Of a stretch of DNA of 64,000 nucleotides, positions 46,997 to 57,700 are shown piece after piece (position 1 is the stretch's first letter; each line of letters opens with the position of its first letter). Source of the stretch: Sclerotinia nivalis. Its lineage: Eukaryota; Ascomycota; Leotiomycetes; Helotiales; Sclerotiniaceae. The stretch is taken from NCBI GenBank assembly GCA_029531795.1, contig JAPEIS010000009.1, forward strand, positions 310,001 to 374,000, in the 5' to 3' direction. Position numbers and translations under genes: made by a program. The notes under the pieces were generated by a model that searched no databases, was not told the DNA's origin, and saw nothing but the letters and a program-made list of their open reading frames with translations.

Positions 46997-48985
46997 ATGG
47001 ATCGCCGAGGACCCGTCATAAACATTGATGAGGTCAACGTTGACAGCCTCGATAATACACCGATCATGTCAGACTTTCCCACCACCTCTGCAAAGGCTGG
47101 TCCCAAGCGGAAACGGTCGAGTACTTCCCGTTCTAAGCACGGTAAGTACTTTTTATTGCACCGCATTTTAGTTGAGCAGTTGCTGATACTTTTGTCGCAG
47201 GCTGCTTGACTTGCCGTACAAAGAAGGTCAAGTGCGATGAACGTCTTCCTTGCTGTGGAAGATGCGAACGTCTGAAGCTCAATTGCCAGCAGCCGTGCTC
47301 CCGTATTCTACCAAGTGTGAGAGACCGATGACGTGGTGCTGGCCCATTTAAGTCTCGCAATTCTGACTGGTCTCCTCAGTCACTCTCTCCAGCTTTACAA
47401 GTATCAGAAGAACAGCCACCAGATTCAGAAGCACTTTTGAACCATTATCTGTCGGGGTATGACCATGGATTAGCAGCTGCATCAGCATCTTCGTTTTTAG
47501 CAGAACATTCTACAGACATCTCTCAATGTGAAGCGCCAAGTATTGAGACAGAGGCAGATACACTTTTGAGCCCGGCTTCCGATTGGTTAATTCCAGGCCC
47601 TCAGTGTATGAGTGCTTATGCTCGCACATATTATAGTCCTGTGTCTTTCGAACTGCTTCCTATAGCAAACATATCGCCGACACGGGGAACTGTGCCGGAA
47701 AATGGCATGTCTCTGACTATAAACGAAGAGCTGGCTCTCGCACACTATAGAACAGCATTTTCTTTATCTCAGACTACGAGAGATCCAAAGTGGTCCACTC
47801 CCGCTTTACTGTTACTTCACGGACTGAAGCACTCACAGATGCTTCTCCACCTCATACTAGCCGTTTCGCTTCATGATACACCCTCCGATCCCATCAACGT
47901 TAGTCGCATTCGTCAAACTGGCCATAAACATTACGAAAAAGGCACGGAGCAGCTCATGCTAGCTTTACAGGGTGAAGGGTTTTCAGATCATCTCGCAGTG
48001 GTAGCATCGTTTTATTGCATACACATGTATATGTCGCGATCCAACGGCACCATCATACCAAAGTTAGACCAGCTGAGTCTCACAGCAACAGAGCATTTGA
48101 AAAAGTATAACTTGATAGTGCCTATCTACGGACAATCACCTTCAACTTCAACCAATAAAAAATCTACCAAGGAACGTGCAGAGCGAAGTTTAATCGCTCG
48201 CATGATCATGTGGCTGCTGAAAATTGATGCACAGGGAAGCTTTTTAGGGTGTAAGCCTAGTTTAGTAAACTACTTTCAAGCACATCCTGATCACCTATCA
48301 GCTGTACAAGCAGAATCTCGTCTTGCTTTACAACTTAATTGGGGAACAGAATATCCAATATCGCAAAGCATCCGGGATATTGAGAGCTGTTTGCCAGTGG
48401 ACATGATGACTGATATGCTGGTTCTATGCTGCAAGATTAGCGAATTCGGGGAAGCACCCTCGAACACTGGGACCAGTGAAATGCTAGCGAGTCTGCAAAA
48501 GGAATTCACCGCTTTAGAAATAGTAAGTGATGGTACTTCTCGCATTGGATTATGCTTACTTCTTGTAGCGTTACGGTGCCGTTTTCTACTATGGATCTTC
48601 AGACATGACCTTGCAACCGGCTATGAAACTCAATTGTGCAAGCTCGGCTACAATGTTTTACGCACTCCAAATATATCTCGCCCGTAGTGGGTCAAGCTCA
48701 TTCGGAGCAGAAGGCACACCTGATATCAAAGCTGTTTTGAGTCAACTACTGCTCTTCGGCATGCATATTTGTCCTGCCGGCTCACAACAGCCGGTATATG
48801 AATTTCAATGGTCTTTGTTCATTGCAGCTGTTGAAACAAATGATATGATTCATCAAGAATGGTTGCAAGCTAGAATAAGTAATCATCGCCTTCGCGCAGC
48901 CCTGCAGCGTATTTCTTCGTTCAAGCGGAGCAATCTGGGGACTATATCTTTAAGTAAGGTAAGAGAAATCATTCAGGCTGTGTAA
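46997..48985 (+). pseudogene. Zn(II)2Cys6 transcription factor, one stop and one frame break
   Basis: Exon 1 46997-47141 ends in a basic stretch (KRKRSSTSRSKHGK). Exon 2 from 47201 begins with the binuclear cluster CLTCRTKKVKCDE...CCGRCERLKLNC (C-x2-C-x6-C ... C-x2-C-x6-C). The frame then meets TGA at 47329-47331 in RDR-x-RGAGPFKSR, where related regulators have Arg (CGA to TGA is one transition). It stays open in the same frame to 48687, carrying an alpha-helical regulatory domain (ALLLLHGLKHSQMLLHLILA). Near 48575 the reading moves by one base, after which VFYYGSSDMTL and ATMFYALQIYLARSG continue to 48985. A 36-nt in-frame GT-AG segment (47317-47352) spans the TGA, but the frame break has no such escape. 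Likely a decaying regulator of the adjacent esterase. Confidence 0.72.
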
Positions 48986-50798
48986 GAAGGAATGAATACA
49001 ATGATTTTAATGTATTGGATATATATCCTAAATATATTCAATGAACTACCTTGACGCTCATTGCCCAATAGATCCGAGTCAGTGCGATTGAATCAAATGT
49101 GCATCATAATAGTTTGTTTGGGAATGAACACTTGGAAAGGAGGCTGCTTTGGTTGTCTCATGATCAGGGAAAAAGAGGTTAAGGTTACTCGGGCGTCAAT
49201 GGATATGTACTAGATTTTTTATAATTTGCTCAGCTGGAAGAAGTAGAAAGTCGCTTTTGTTAAGTACATACAAATCCGTATAATGATCAATTACGCGAGC
49301 CAAACAAACAAGTCTTCTCGAGAAATAGTGTCACATAGATATTCAGAGATAAATACTACGAAAATACCTTCCCCTATCAGTGCCTACCTACCTACTGCCG
49401 GGGCCAATAAAGCCACAACTAGGAAACAAACGAGTTACCCCCATTTTTACCAATTAGTCATACCGTGCAAATTTATCTGAGTTGCGAACATGCTGGCTGC
49501 ACAAGGTCGTACGTCTAATCTACTGTGGGGCCGATAACGGCATTTCTGCGTGACCCATCTCGTCGTCAATTCTGGCGAATCATACGCTCAGGTTGCCGAG
49601 TATGACGATGGTTCGGAGATTTCTTCCCCAGCGTTCCCCAGTGGTCGGTGTGTCGTGAGATTCTTACCCGTACTACCTAGTTATATCATTGATGATAAGG
49701 TCAAAAGATAGTAATGAATCTTCAGCATCTTCCGTCTTGGCCCCGGATCGAACTTTCGCTTCGTTCTGAACCTTCGCATGATATTTTCATGATACTTCAC
49801 AATCCTCTCATCCGCCAATAACCCATGTACTGACTTTTCTTGTATTGCTGTATTCCCAGAGGCGCCGCCGCTATCATCATATTTCACCTGGTGATGCCAG
49901 CAAAGTGACGAAGATCCTTCCAGCATCAATCAAGAATGAGGTCGTCTGGGAAGAATCGATTTTCTCGGTGCATTTCTCCTTATATTGGCATCTTTCTTAC
50001 TTGTAGCTGCCTTGTTAGAGGCTTCGACGAGTTTCAAATGGTCATCACCTGCAATATTAGTGATGGTTGGTGCTGTCCGGAATTTAATGGATTCTTTTCT
50101 TTTTTTTTGAGGGAATGGCATCTTAGCCGCAATAGTAAGCAAGAGTCAATGTTCCCTTGAAGATTTGTTAAAAATCATGTATGCCTAGGCATACTTATTA
50201 TGCTCCGACTGAGGGGGATCTAGGGTGATGTATGAATCACGTGATTCAAAACCATGCTTCCAGTAAAATATTTGCAATCTATTTTCTATATCGGGAAAAA
50301 GTATATGTGCGAAGAGGAAAAAGAAGGCTTCGCATCAATTAGGACCCGAAGCCTCGATATCTACTAATTTGTTAAATACAAAAGCTTCTCTTCCGCCCCA
50401 GATACCAATCCGATCTTCTTTGCAGCCTCTGACTATACCCGTCATTCCTCCTTCCCCCCACGGGTTTTTACTACGATTTGCCACACCTTCATCCTCAGGA
50501 TTTCTTTCAGTTCATCAAAGAAAATAGATAAAAGATTTTGATACTCAAGTAGGCAGGATATAATATAGGAATGATGCTTTCAATTGACTTTGAAGAAGGA
50601 ATCAGGAAAGAAGGATCATACGCGCAATTGTCAGAGTATAGGTTTGAATCCATAGGTTGACTGATATTCGTCACTTCCGGATGCGACTCGTTACATATAT
50701 AGATTAAAATTGTAGAAGATTTTTTACTATCTCTTCATTCACTTGAATATTTTTGTTTCTCTTCTAAATAGTTAAGAAAATGTGCTCAGCTGCCTTGG
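48986..50798. other. gene-poor region
   Basis: No gene supported. Two short minus-strand frames (49681-49929, 49930-50142) lie end to end but have no recognised content. Downstream of 50142 the sequence is AT-rich. Confidence 0.4.
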
Positions 50799-51640
50799 TC
50801 AAGTATGAGCATAATCTGCAGCCCATTTTTTCAGAAAGCTTGAGGTTTCTTCAGCAACTACCTCAGTTGGTGCACCACTCGCATAACGCTGAAATCCATA
50901 CCGCAAAACAGTGCCCAGTTTAGCTGCTAACTCTGCACGAATACGTAGATTTGCTTCAGCTCCGGAGAGAGCATAGAACTCGGTCCAGAAAGCTTCAGTC
51001 AGCTTATTCCGACAGCCATAATCGTGCCAGCCCTCCAAGTCCATGTAGCCTGTCGTGAGGCGAAGTATGTCCAGCTCAATACCAAAAGGTAAAACGGTTG
51101 CAAGAGACCAGTCAACTATTGCCGTGATTTCAAACGTCTCCTCATTGACAAGAATGTTAGTCAAGGAGAGGTCGCCGTGCGTAAGGACTTGAGGGTAGTC
51201 TGGGCTGAAGAGAATCGGTACGGTGAGCTCTAACTCAGCTATGAATGAGCTTGAGAGTACAGTGGATGGCTGCCGGAGGTTTGACAATCTGCGAAGCATC
51301 GCAGCTTTGTGTTGGGCCAGCACTTCGGAATCGATGGATTGTTGGTTGCGCCAACATCTTGCGAAGTAGCTATGAATATCAATATCGGTCCATATATGGA
51401 GCTGAGAGTGAATGCTAACTTAGCTAGGCTAATGATGAATTTAATATGCTTGGCCTCGTAATATGTATTCATGGTAACCTGACAACTAAGAGCCTCGAGG
51501 CAGGAAATGCCGGGTAAAAAAGGCATAATGAAAATAGCGAGTGGTTGATCTCCGATTGTACCACAATATTTTGCTTCAGGCACCAATTGGCCATGGATTT
51601 CTCTCGCAAGCTCAATCGTATTGCTATCAAGCCAAGAGTC
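50799..51640 (-). pseudogene. aminoglycoside-phosphotransferase-fold kinase, 5' part missing or broken
   Basis: 3' exon 50799-51369 plus an exon above an intron at 51370-51419 (GTTAGC ... CATAG) join in frame as IISLANYFARCW. The C-lobe is well kept: VLTHGDLSLTNILVNE (Brenner HxD-type loop, HGD...N) and ITAIVDWSLATVLPFG (the DxD-type metal site reduced to IVDW, as usual in APH), then RYGFQRYASG. The N-lobe part reads LVPEAKYCGTIGDQPLAIFI and SNTIELAREIHGQ, but upstream of about 51640 the frame meets TGA and TAG and there is no ATG. So the gene is truncated, or has undetected 5' exons. Such fungal APH proteins are of unknown substrate. Confidence 0.6.
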
Positions 51641-51693
51641 ATATCACGTATGAACCCCGTCTTCCTCCAGACCGACAGCCAGCTGTAACTTCT

Positions 51694-52450
51694 ATTTTGT
51701 GCTAACACCGTATGCTTCTGGAGGTATAGGTACAATGATCTTCCCGATGATTCACAGCAGCCTGAGATATCAGAAACGCATCTTCAAGCTCTAAGCCAGC
51801 TTTTTGTTCGCCATAGTGTTCAAGACATCTTTGGTCTTCATCTTATCCATGGCCACTCTCAAGCCCCGAGTGAAACGGTTATGTTTGGTGTCGAATTCAC
51901 GGCCCTGGACAAGCTTAACGGCTGCTGGACCAAGCCACAACCTATCCCGGCACTTGTAAACAGACCTATTCATGGTCATATTTTTCGACTTCGACTTGAT
52001 GGAGCTTGCTGCCCTTACGAATTCCGCGATGGGCAAGCAGACCCCAAGGCGAATAGTATCCAGTCAAGCTTCTTCCAGGCTTTTGCTGATTATTTGAAGG
52101 ACAACAGGCTGGCTGATCTCTTAGGCTTGGAGCTATTGGACCGTCCGGAAGATCAGAGAAGTCTGGAGTTTGTTCTCGGTGTCCAAGGCACTGTGATGCC
52201 TGGCAAGCAAGATTTTATCACTGCTTTTCCTTATAGGATCACAAGTTGGACATTTCAAGCAGAAGTTGGTGGGATTGTTTCTTGCAAGGGTGGAACAGTT
52301 CATGCGGCAAAAAAAAAAGATGGCAAACACCAAGTCTTCATCGACTCCAAGCCACTCCAACAGTTGACACTATTATTGTGGCTCTTCGTGAAGAGGGTAT
52401 TATTGCTTGAATTGCGCCAAAGAAAACGCCTGTGTGGTGGAATCGCCAAT
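51694..52450 (+). pseudogene. remnant of a fungal hypothetical protein gene
   Basis: One frame is open from about 51694 to 52453. It reads SETHLQALSQLFVRHSVQDI, FGLHLIHGHSQAPSETVMFG, CCPYEFRD and ADYLKDNRLADLLGLELLDR, and has clear protein character. The first ATG in frame is 51881, inside the conserved-looking part, so the 5' end is missing. Near 52350 a neighbouring frame (TIIVALREEGIIA) looks better than the one that continues, which suggests a frame break; a 10-A run lies at about 52309. Function unknown; head-to-head and slightly overlapping with the kinase remnant. Confidence 0.42.
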
Positions 52451-52453
52451 TAA

Positions 52454-53233
52454 AACATCGCAAACAAGCCAAGGCTAAATGTACACCTCTGTTCTATTAA
52501 GGTGATTGATTGATTGATTGATTTGTTCAATTTAAGGCCCGTTTACGGCATGATTTAAGAAGGGGTCGTCCGTTAAATGAAAAGGCGAAAAGGTGAAAAG
52601 GCGAAAAAGCGAAACGGTAAAACTCCGAAAATGAGGAAAAAAATGAAAATGAAAATGAACATTTTGAACTTTTCAACTTTACGTACTACATAGTCCTAGT
52701 TTCAGATATATAAGATAATAATCAGAAATATTATATTCTAACTGATAATTCTCAATACTTTAAAAAGATAGGGAACAACTTAAGCATTTCCAGTGTCCAA
52801 TACAATTCAAAATAGCAAATGATCAGATCGGCCGTTGTTTTTGCTGATGAAGAGGGGATATGTCGTACTCAATGATTACTTGGTACTTGAGATGATGGTA
52901 GCTGGGGGCGAATACATCAATGAGAGAGATGTTCGGAACCCAGTTTATTGCATCAGAATGAGGACCATGGGTATCTTTGTCTCTTTTGACAGAGAAAAGG
53001 AAATTTGGGCTGCACTCGCATTCCGCTAGTGGAATAAAAGGCAAGTGTGTCAACTTGCACGAATAAATATCTTGACATGTATGTAGTAAGAGTAATGGCT
53101 GAATTGTAGGGGGCTTCCTTGTTCACGCAATCCAATATCATTCCGGCAGTGTAGCGATATTCTAGCATTGTGTGCCGGCATTTGTATGGATATGAAATAT
53201 GTTTGAAGTTTATGTACAATAGACTTTTCGAAT
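52454..53233. other. intergenic with simple repeats
   Basis: Contains (GATT)n at about 52503-52522 and GGCGAAAA/GGTGAAAA repeats at about 52579-52618. No gene. Confidence 0.5.
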
Positions 53234-54264
53234 CTATTTCTTTGGTTCCTCTTTCTTTTCCTCTGGCTTAGGTGTAGGAAGCTTGAATGTGGTAGGCTTT
53301 CTGTCAACACCAGGACCGACTTGCTATTCAATGTTAACAATGTTTCTCAAGTTTCAAAGACAAGGAATGAAATAGAGAAAGATGGACATACCTCCCATGC
53401 AGCAGTTCCACCCTCGAAGTTTCTGAATGCTTGAGTCAACTCTAATGGTTCAACCACAATACGTTTCTTCTCCTCATCATATCTAATCTCCGTGTATCCC
53501 GTCAATGGGAAATCCTTTCGTAATGGATGGCCATCAAATCCATAGTCTGTCATGATGCGACGGAGATCCGGGTGACCAACAAAGAAAACTCCAAAGAGAT
53601 CGTAGACTTCGCGCTCATACCAGTTGGCACCGTCATAAAGACTGCAGATGCTGGGAACGGGAGAGGCCTCATCGGCGTAGGTCTTAATGCGAATGCGGGA
53701 GTTGTGGCGCACGGATAGAAGGTTATAGACTATTTCGAAGCGTTGATCGCGGGTGGGGAAGTCAACGGCAGTAATGTCTGAGACTTGAGTAAATTCTGCG
53801 GCAGTATTATCTGGGAATGATCAGCATTGTTGGAAATTTGTATATTGGAAAGCTGGCCAAAGAGAATGGCACGCTTTCGAAAGAAGATTCTCACATTTGA
53901 GGAATGAAAATACAGGAATAACTCCAGATGGAGAAATATAGATAACAAGCTCGTCCTTCCATACTGAGAATTGTTGAATGTATTTTGGAAGGCACCCCAT
54001 GAGCCATGATCCATATCTGTGCATATCATCTGCCTTTGCTGCGTATTTGTCTGCAGGATTTACAGGTGGAACACGGAGTCCTCCTGGAACATCGGGAGAT
54101 CGCTGAGCATGTCGCATGTTGGGAGTATCGGGGGAGACAACAACTCGGGCATGTTGTGTGGAGGCAAAGCTTCGAATATTGAACTTCTTGGGCTGAACTA
54201 AAGAATTCTTTGTAGATCTGATGGCGGAGGCCAAAGCCCGACTATTCGACACCCTCATCGCCAT
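53234..54264 (-). CDS. nuo30.4: NADH:ubiquinone oxidoreductase 30.4 kDa subunit (NDUFS3 / NuoC)
   Basis: Core subunit of the mitochondrial complex I peripheral arm. Exons 53895-54264, 53392-53810 and 53234-53323 sum to 292 residues. A presequence ([17 protein letters not shown]) is followed by [37 protein letters not shown] and the family signature [40 protein letters not shown]. The small last exon gives a Lys/Glu-rich tail ([11 protein letters not shown]), as in other ascomycetes. Introns are phase 1 and phase 0 with canonical ends. Confidence 0.96.
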
Positions 54265-54748
54265 CTTAAAGTTTTGAATCGTGTGAAGTCCAATTGCAGA
54301 GATTAGGAATTCATTGACGATGATATTCAGATTGGGTGCTTGATGATCCTGGGAGATTAGAGATGCTGCCTGAGGTTAAACAATGGAATCGAATCATCCA
54401 TATAGCTTCTACGCTTACATAACCGAGTTTCTAGCGCGTACAAAGCAAGAGCGAACGAACATGACTTTTACTCTCACTTATGACCCTCGAAGAAGTTCCT
54501 ACCTCACTCATCTAATTGATTCCTTTTTCGACTTCACAACAATACCATTACATTGCATAAATTTCCACATATCGATACCGGAAAATCCCACTCTCACATC
54601 TAGAGTATTAATAATTTAAAAATACTCCAAACACTTAATACCGCGCTGTATTCATTTGCGCGCCACAACACCACTGCGTGTCGGAACCAAATTCATACTT
54701 TCCTCGAATTTCGTCCCGTTTTTCCATCGCACATCTTAAATCTTAGAA
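54265..54748. promoter_or_regulatory. divergent promoter region, NDUFS3 / NOT4
   Basis: 484 bp between divergent starts. No specific site is assigned. Confidence 0.4.
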
Positions 54749-57700
54749 ATGGCACCTCAGGATAGCTTCATCGATGAAGATGAAGATACATGGTACATTC
54801 CCATACCTCTTGTTGATTTTATTCAGCTTGGGCGAATGATATCTTTGTGAACACTTTGCTAATCAAATTTCACTAGCCCACTCTGCGTTGAAGAATTCGA
54901 TCTATCAGACAAGAACTTCCAACCATGCCCTTGTGGTTACCAGGTAATTTAATCTCTATTGCCACTGTCTGCTGATTTGATGCTAACAGCCACCGCCTTA
55001 GATATGTCAGTTCTGCTTCAACAACATTAAAAACAATATCAACGGCCTCTGTCCTGCCTGTCGAAGACCTTATGACGAGAAAACAATAAAATGGAAAGTT
55101 GTTACGCCTGAAGAGTATGTTTTCTGAAAGCTCCAAGAGGTTGACCTGCTGACCGCAAGTTTTACAGAGTCGCTCAATTCAAAGCCAATGTCCAAAAGAA
55201 CGCTAAAAAGAAGGCCGAAATAAGACAAAAAGAAGCCCAAAAGCGAGAAGTAGAAAGTCTGAATCGAAAGCATCTAGCAGGTTTACGAGTTGTACAAAAA
55301 AATCTGGTATATGTTGTCGGCCTGAGTCCAAGCATACGAGAAGACGAACTTCTTCAGACTTTACGCGGCGAGAAGTATTTTGGGCAATATGGGAAGATCA
55401 TCAAGATCGTTGTCAGTAAATCTAAACAGAACGAGTCAGCTCAAAATGTTGGTTCTCTTGGAGTTTACGTTACGTTTGCTTCGAAATTAGATGCGGAACG
55501 GTGCATAACAGCGGTCAACGGTTCTTCAAACGGTGATCGAATTTTACGAGCGCAATTGGGAACTACGAAGTATTGTTCGGCGTATCTGCGGAATGAGGTG
55601 TGCACAAACAAGCAATGCATGTTCTTACACGAACCAGGCGATAACGACGACAGTTATTCTAGGCAAGATTTGTCGTCCATTAATAGTGTGAACTCCCAAC
55701 GACCTTTGCCGCCCAAGGCATCTTCATCCCGCACTCAAGCTCAAGCAGCACCACCAATTCAACAAGCACAACCACTGGCTGCCGCTGCACCACCAATGGC
55801 ACGAGAAGCAAGTAAAGATAGTTCGGACAGTGGAGACGGTCCAGCACTTCCATCAACTGCCAACTGGGCCAATCGTGGGGTACAGCAGCAACGCAGCAGA
55901 AGAGGAAGTCATGCCACTAGTGGTGCTGCCCCTAGTCCTGCTATCTCAAATGCCATTCCTTCTACAAATGAAGCGGTCGAGGAAGAAACTCCTGAGCTTG
56001 TGGAAGATCAAGAGGAATCGTCTGGGGAAGCTAGCCCAATCGAAGCTCCAGAACCCAGCCCTTTGATTGAAGATGTGTCTCATCCTGTGGAGGAGCACCT
56101 TGGTGCCGAACTGCTCAGGTCGATCAATTCCGATGTGCTGAGTTGGGATGGTCCTAAAATTCACGAGGATGACCTCGCATCATTCCCGCCACTCTTTGAT
56201 GACCATGGTGGAGAGAAACGCCGTTTGATGCGTGAGCAGCAACAGGAGGAGGAACGTTTACACATGGAGCAGGAATCGCAAGCTGATGTTCAATCGGTAC
56301 CTGAACCCGTGGAGGAACAAGAACCGGAAAGTGGTAGCCTGCAATTAGGTGGCGAGCCCGAAGATAATGGGCGCGAGATTAATCAACCTCCTGGATTCCA
56401 ACGTCGTCAAAGTTCGCAACTACCGATCCAACGAGGCTCTACCGCTGGTCCATTTGGCCCAAGTCTTGGGCAACAACAGAACTATCCCCAAAATATTAGC
56501 AATTTGAGTTCTATTAATGGACGATCTCTCACTCCGTTGCAGCAGTCACAGCTTTCAATGTTCAAGTCACCATCAGGTGTTCCATCAAGTTTCATGGACC
56601 ATATTTCTTCTCCTGGTGGACTTGGAAATCCATTGAATCAGAATACTGCGCTCTTCCAGCAGCAAGGTCACAACAGACAATCTTCTCGATACAGCTTTGC
56701 TATGGATGGTGCCGCTGGCCCATCTTCCATTAAGCCTTCTGCCAATAGCAAAATGATGCAACAGCAAGCTTCAATGATGCCTCCTCCTTCAAGTCATCCT
56801 CAACAAGGATTTCAGTCTTTTAACTCTTCAATCCCAGCCCCTCCAGGATTGTCTGGTCTGAAATCTAACACTCCTCCAATCGGTGGAGGTATGTTTGGTC
56901 AAGGTCATGGATTTGGTAACTCGATGGGTGGTGGTTCGGCTTTCGGAAATGCCAACAAGGAGAATGGTAATGAGATGCTTCGTGAAATGCTAAGGGGTCG
57001 CCCTAGTGCTGGTGGCAACCAGGGTCTCGATACAAGTAAGCGTGAGTACATGTTTCCTAATTTTCTTCATCAACAGTTCCCATCTGCCTCCTCCACTCCA
57101 GCTCCTGCTTCAAACCTTCTGGCATCGCTCTACGGTCCTCAGACTGGAGCATTTCATGACTTCGGTCAAAAGCAGAAGAAGAAGGGAAAGAAGCACAGAC
57201 ATGCTAACACTTCCTCCTCTGGGGGAGGTGGCTTAGTCGATCTTGCGGACCCAAGTATCTTGCAGGCGAGAATGCAGCATCAACAACAGAGCAATGCCGG
57301 AGTCGGACAGGGACTGTTTGGTGGTCAGGCTCAAGGTGGGTACAACCCCAACCTGATGTATGGCGGAGGCGCAGGATTCGCCAGGTGGTAGATGGCCATG
57401 TTAATTGGGTGTAATATTTGGCGTGGCTTTTGTAGATAATGATCTTCTTTTTCATTTACAAGGACGGCGTTAGCAAAAACTCTTCAAAGGGTATTGCATT
57501 GTTGCTAGGTATAGCACACATTTGTTTTAGCGGGCATGGCATAGCTCCAAGATGGATGCTTCGGATGCATTGGCGTCATATTGCGTTTGGAAAATGAGTG
57601 AGAGGACCTCATGGGATTGCTGCCATCGTTTCTTTTCTGTTTCTTTCATTTGGGTTTGCATCAAGGTCAAAACAAGTCACGCCGGGAGTTCCATCATCGT

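Noticed and set aside
49681..50142. Two short minus-strand frames as a possible two-exon gene
   Set aside because: No recognisable domain and no convincing splice sites between them.
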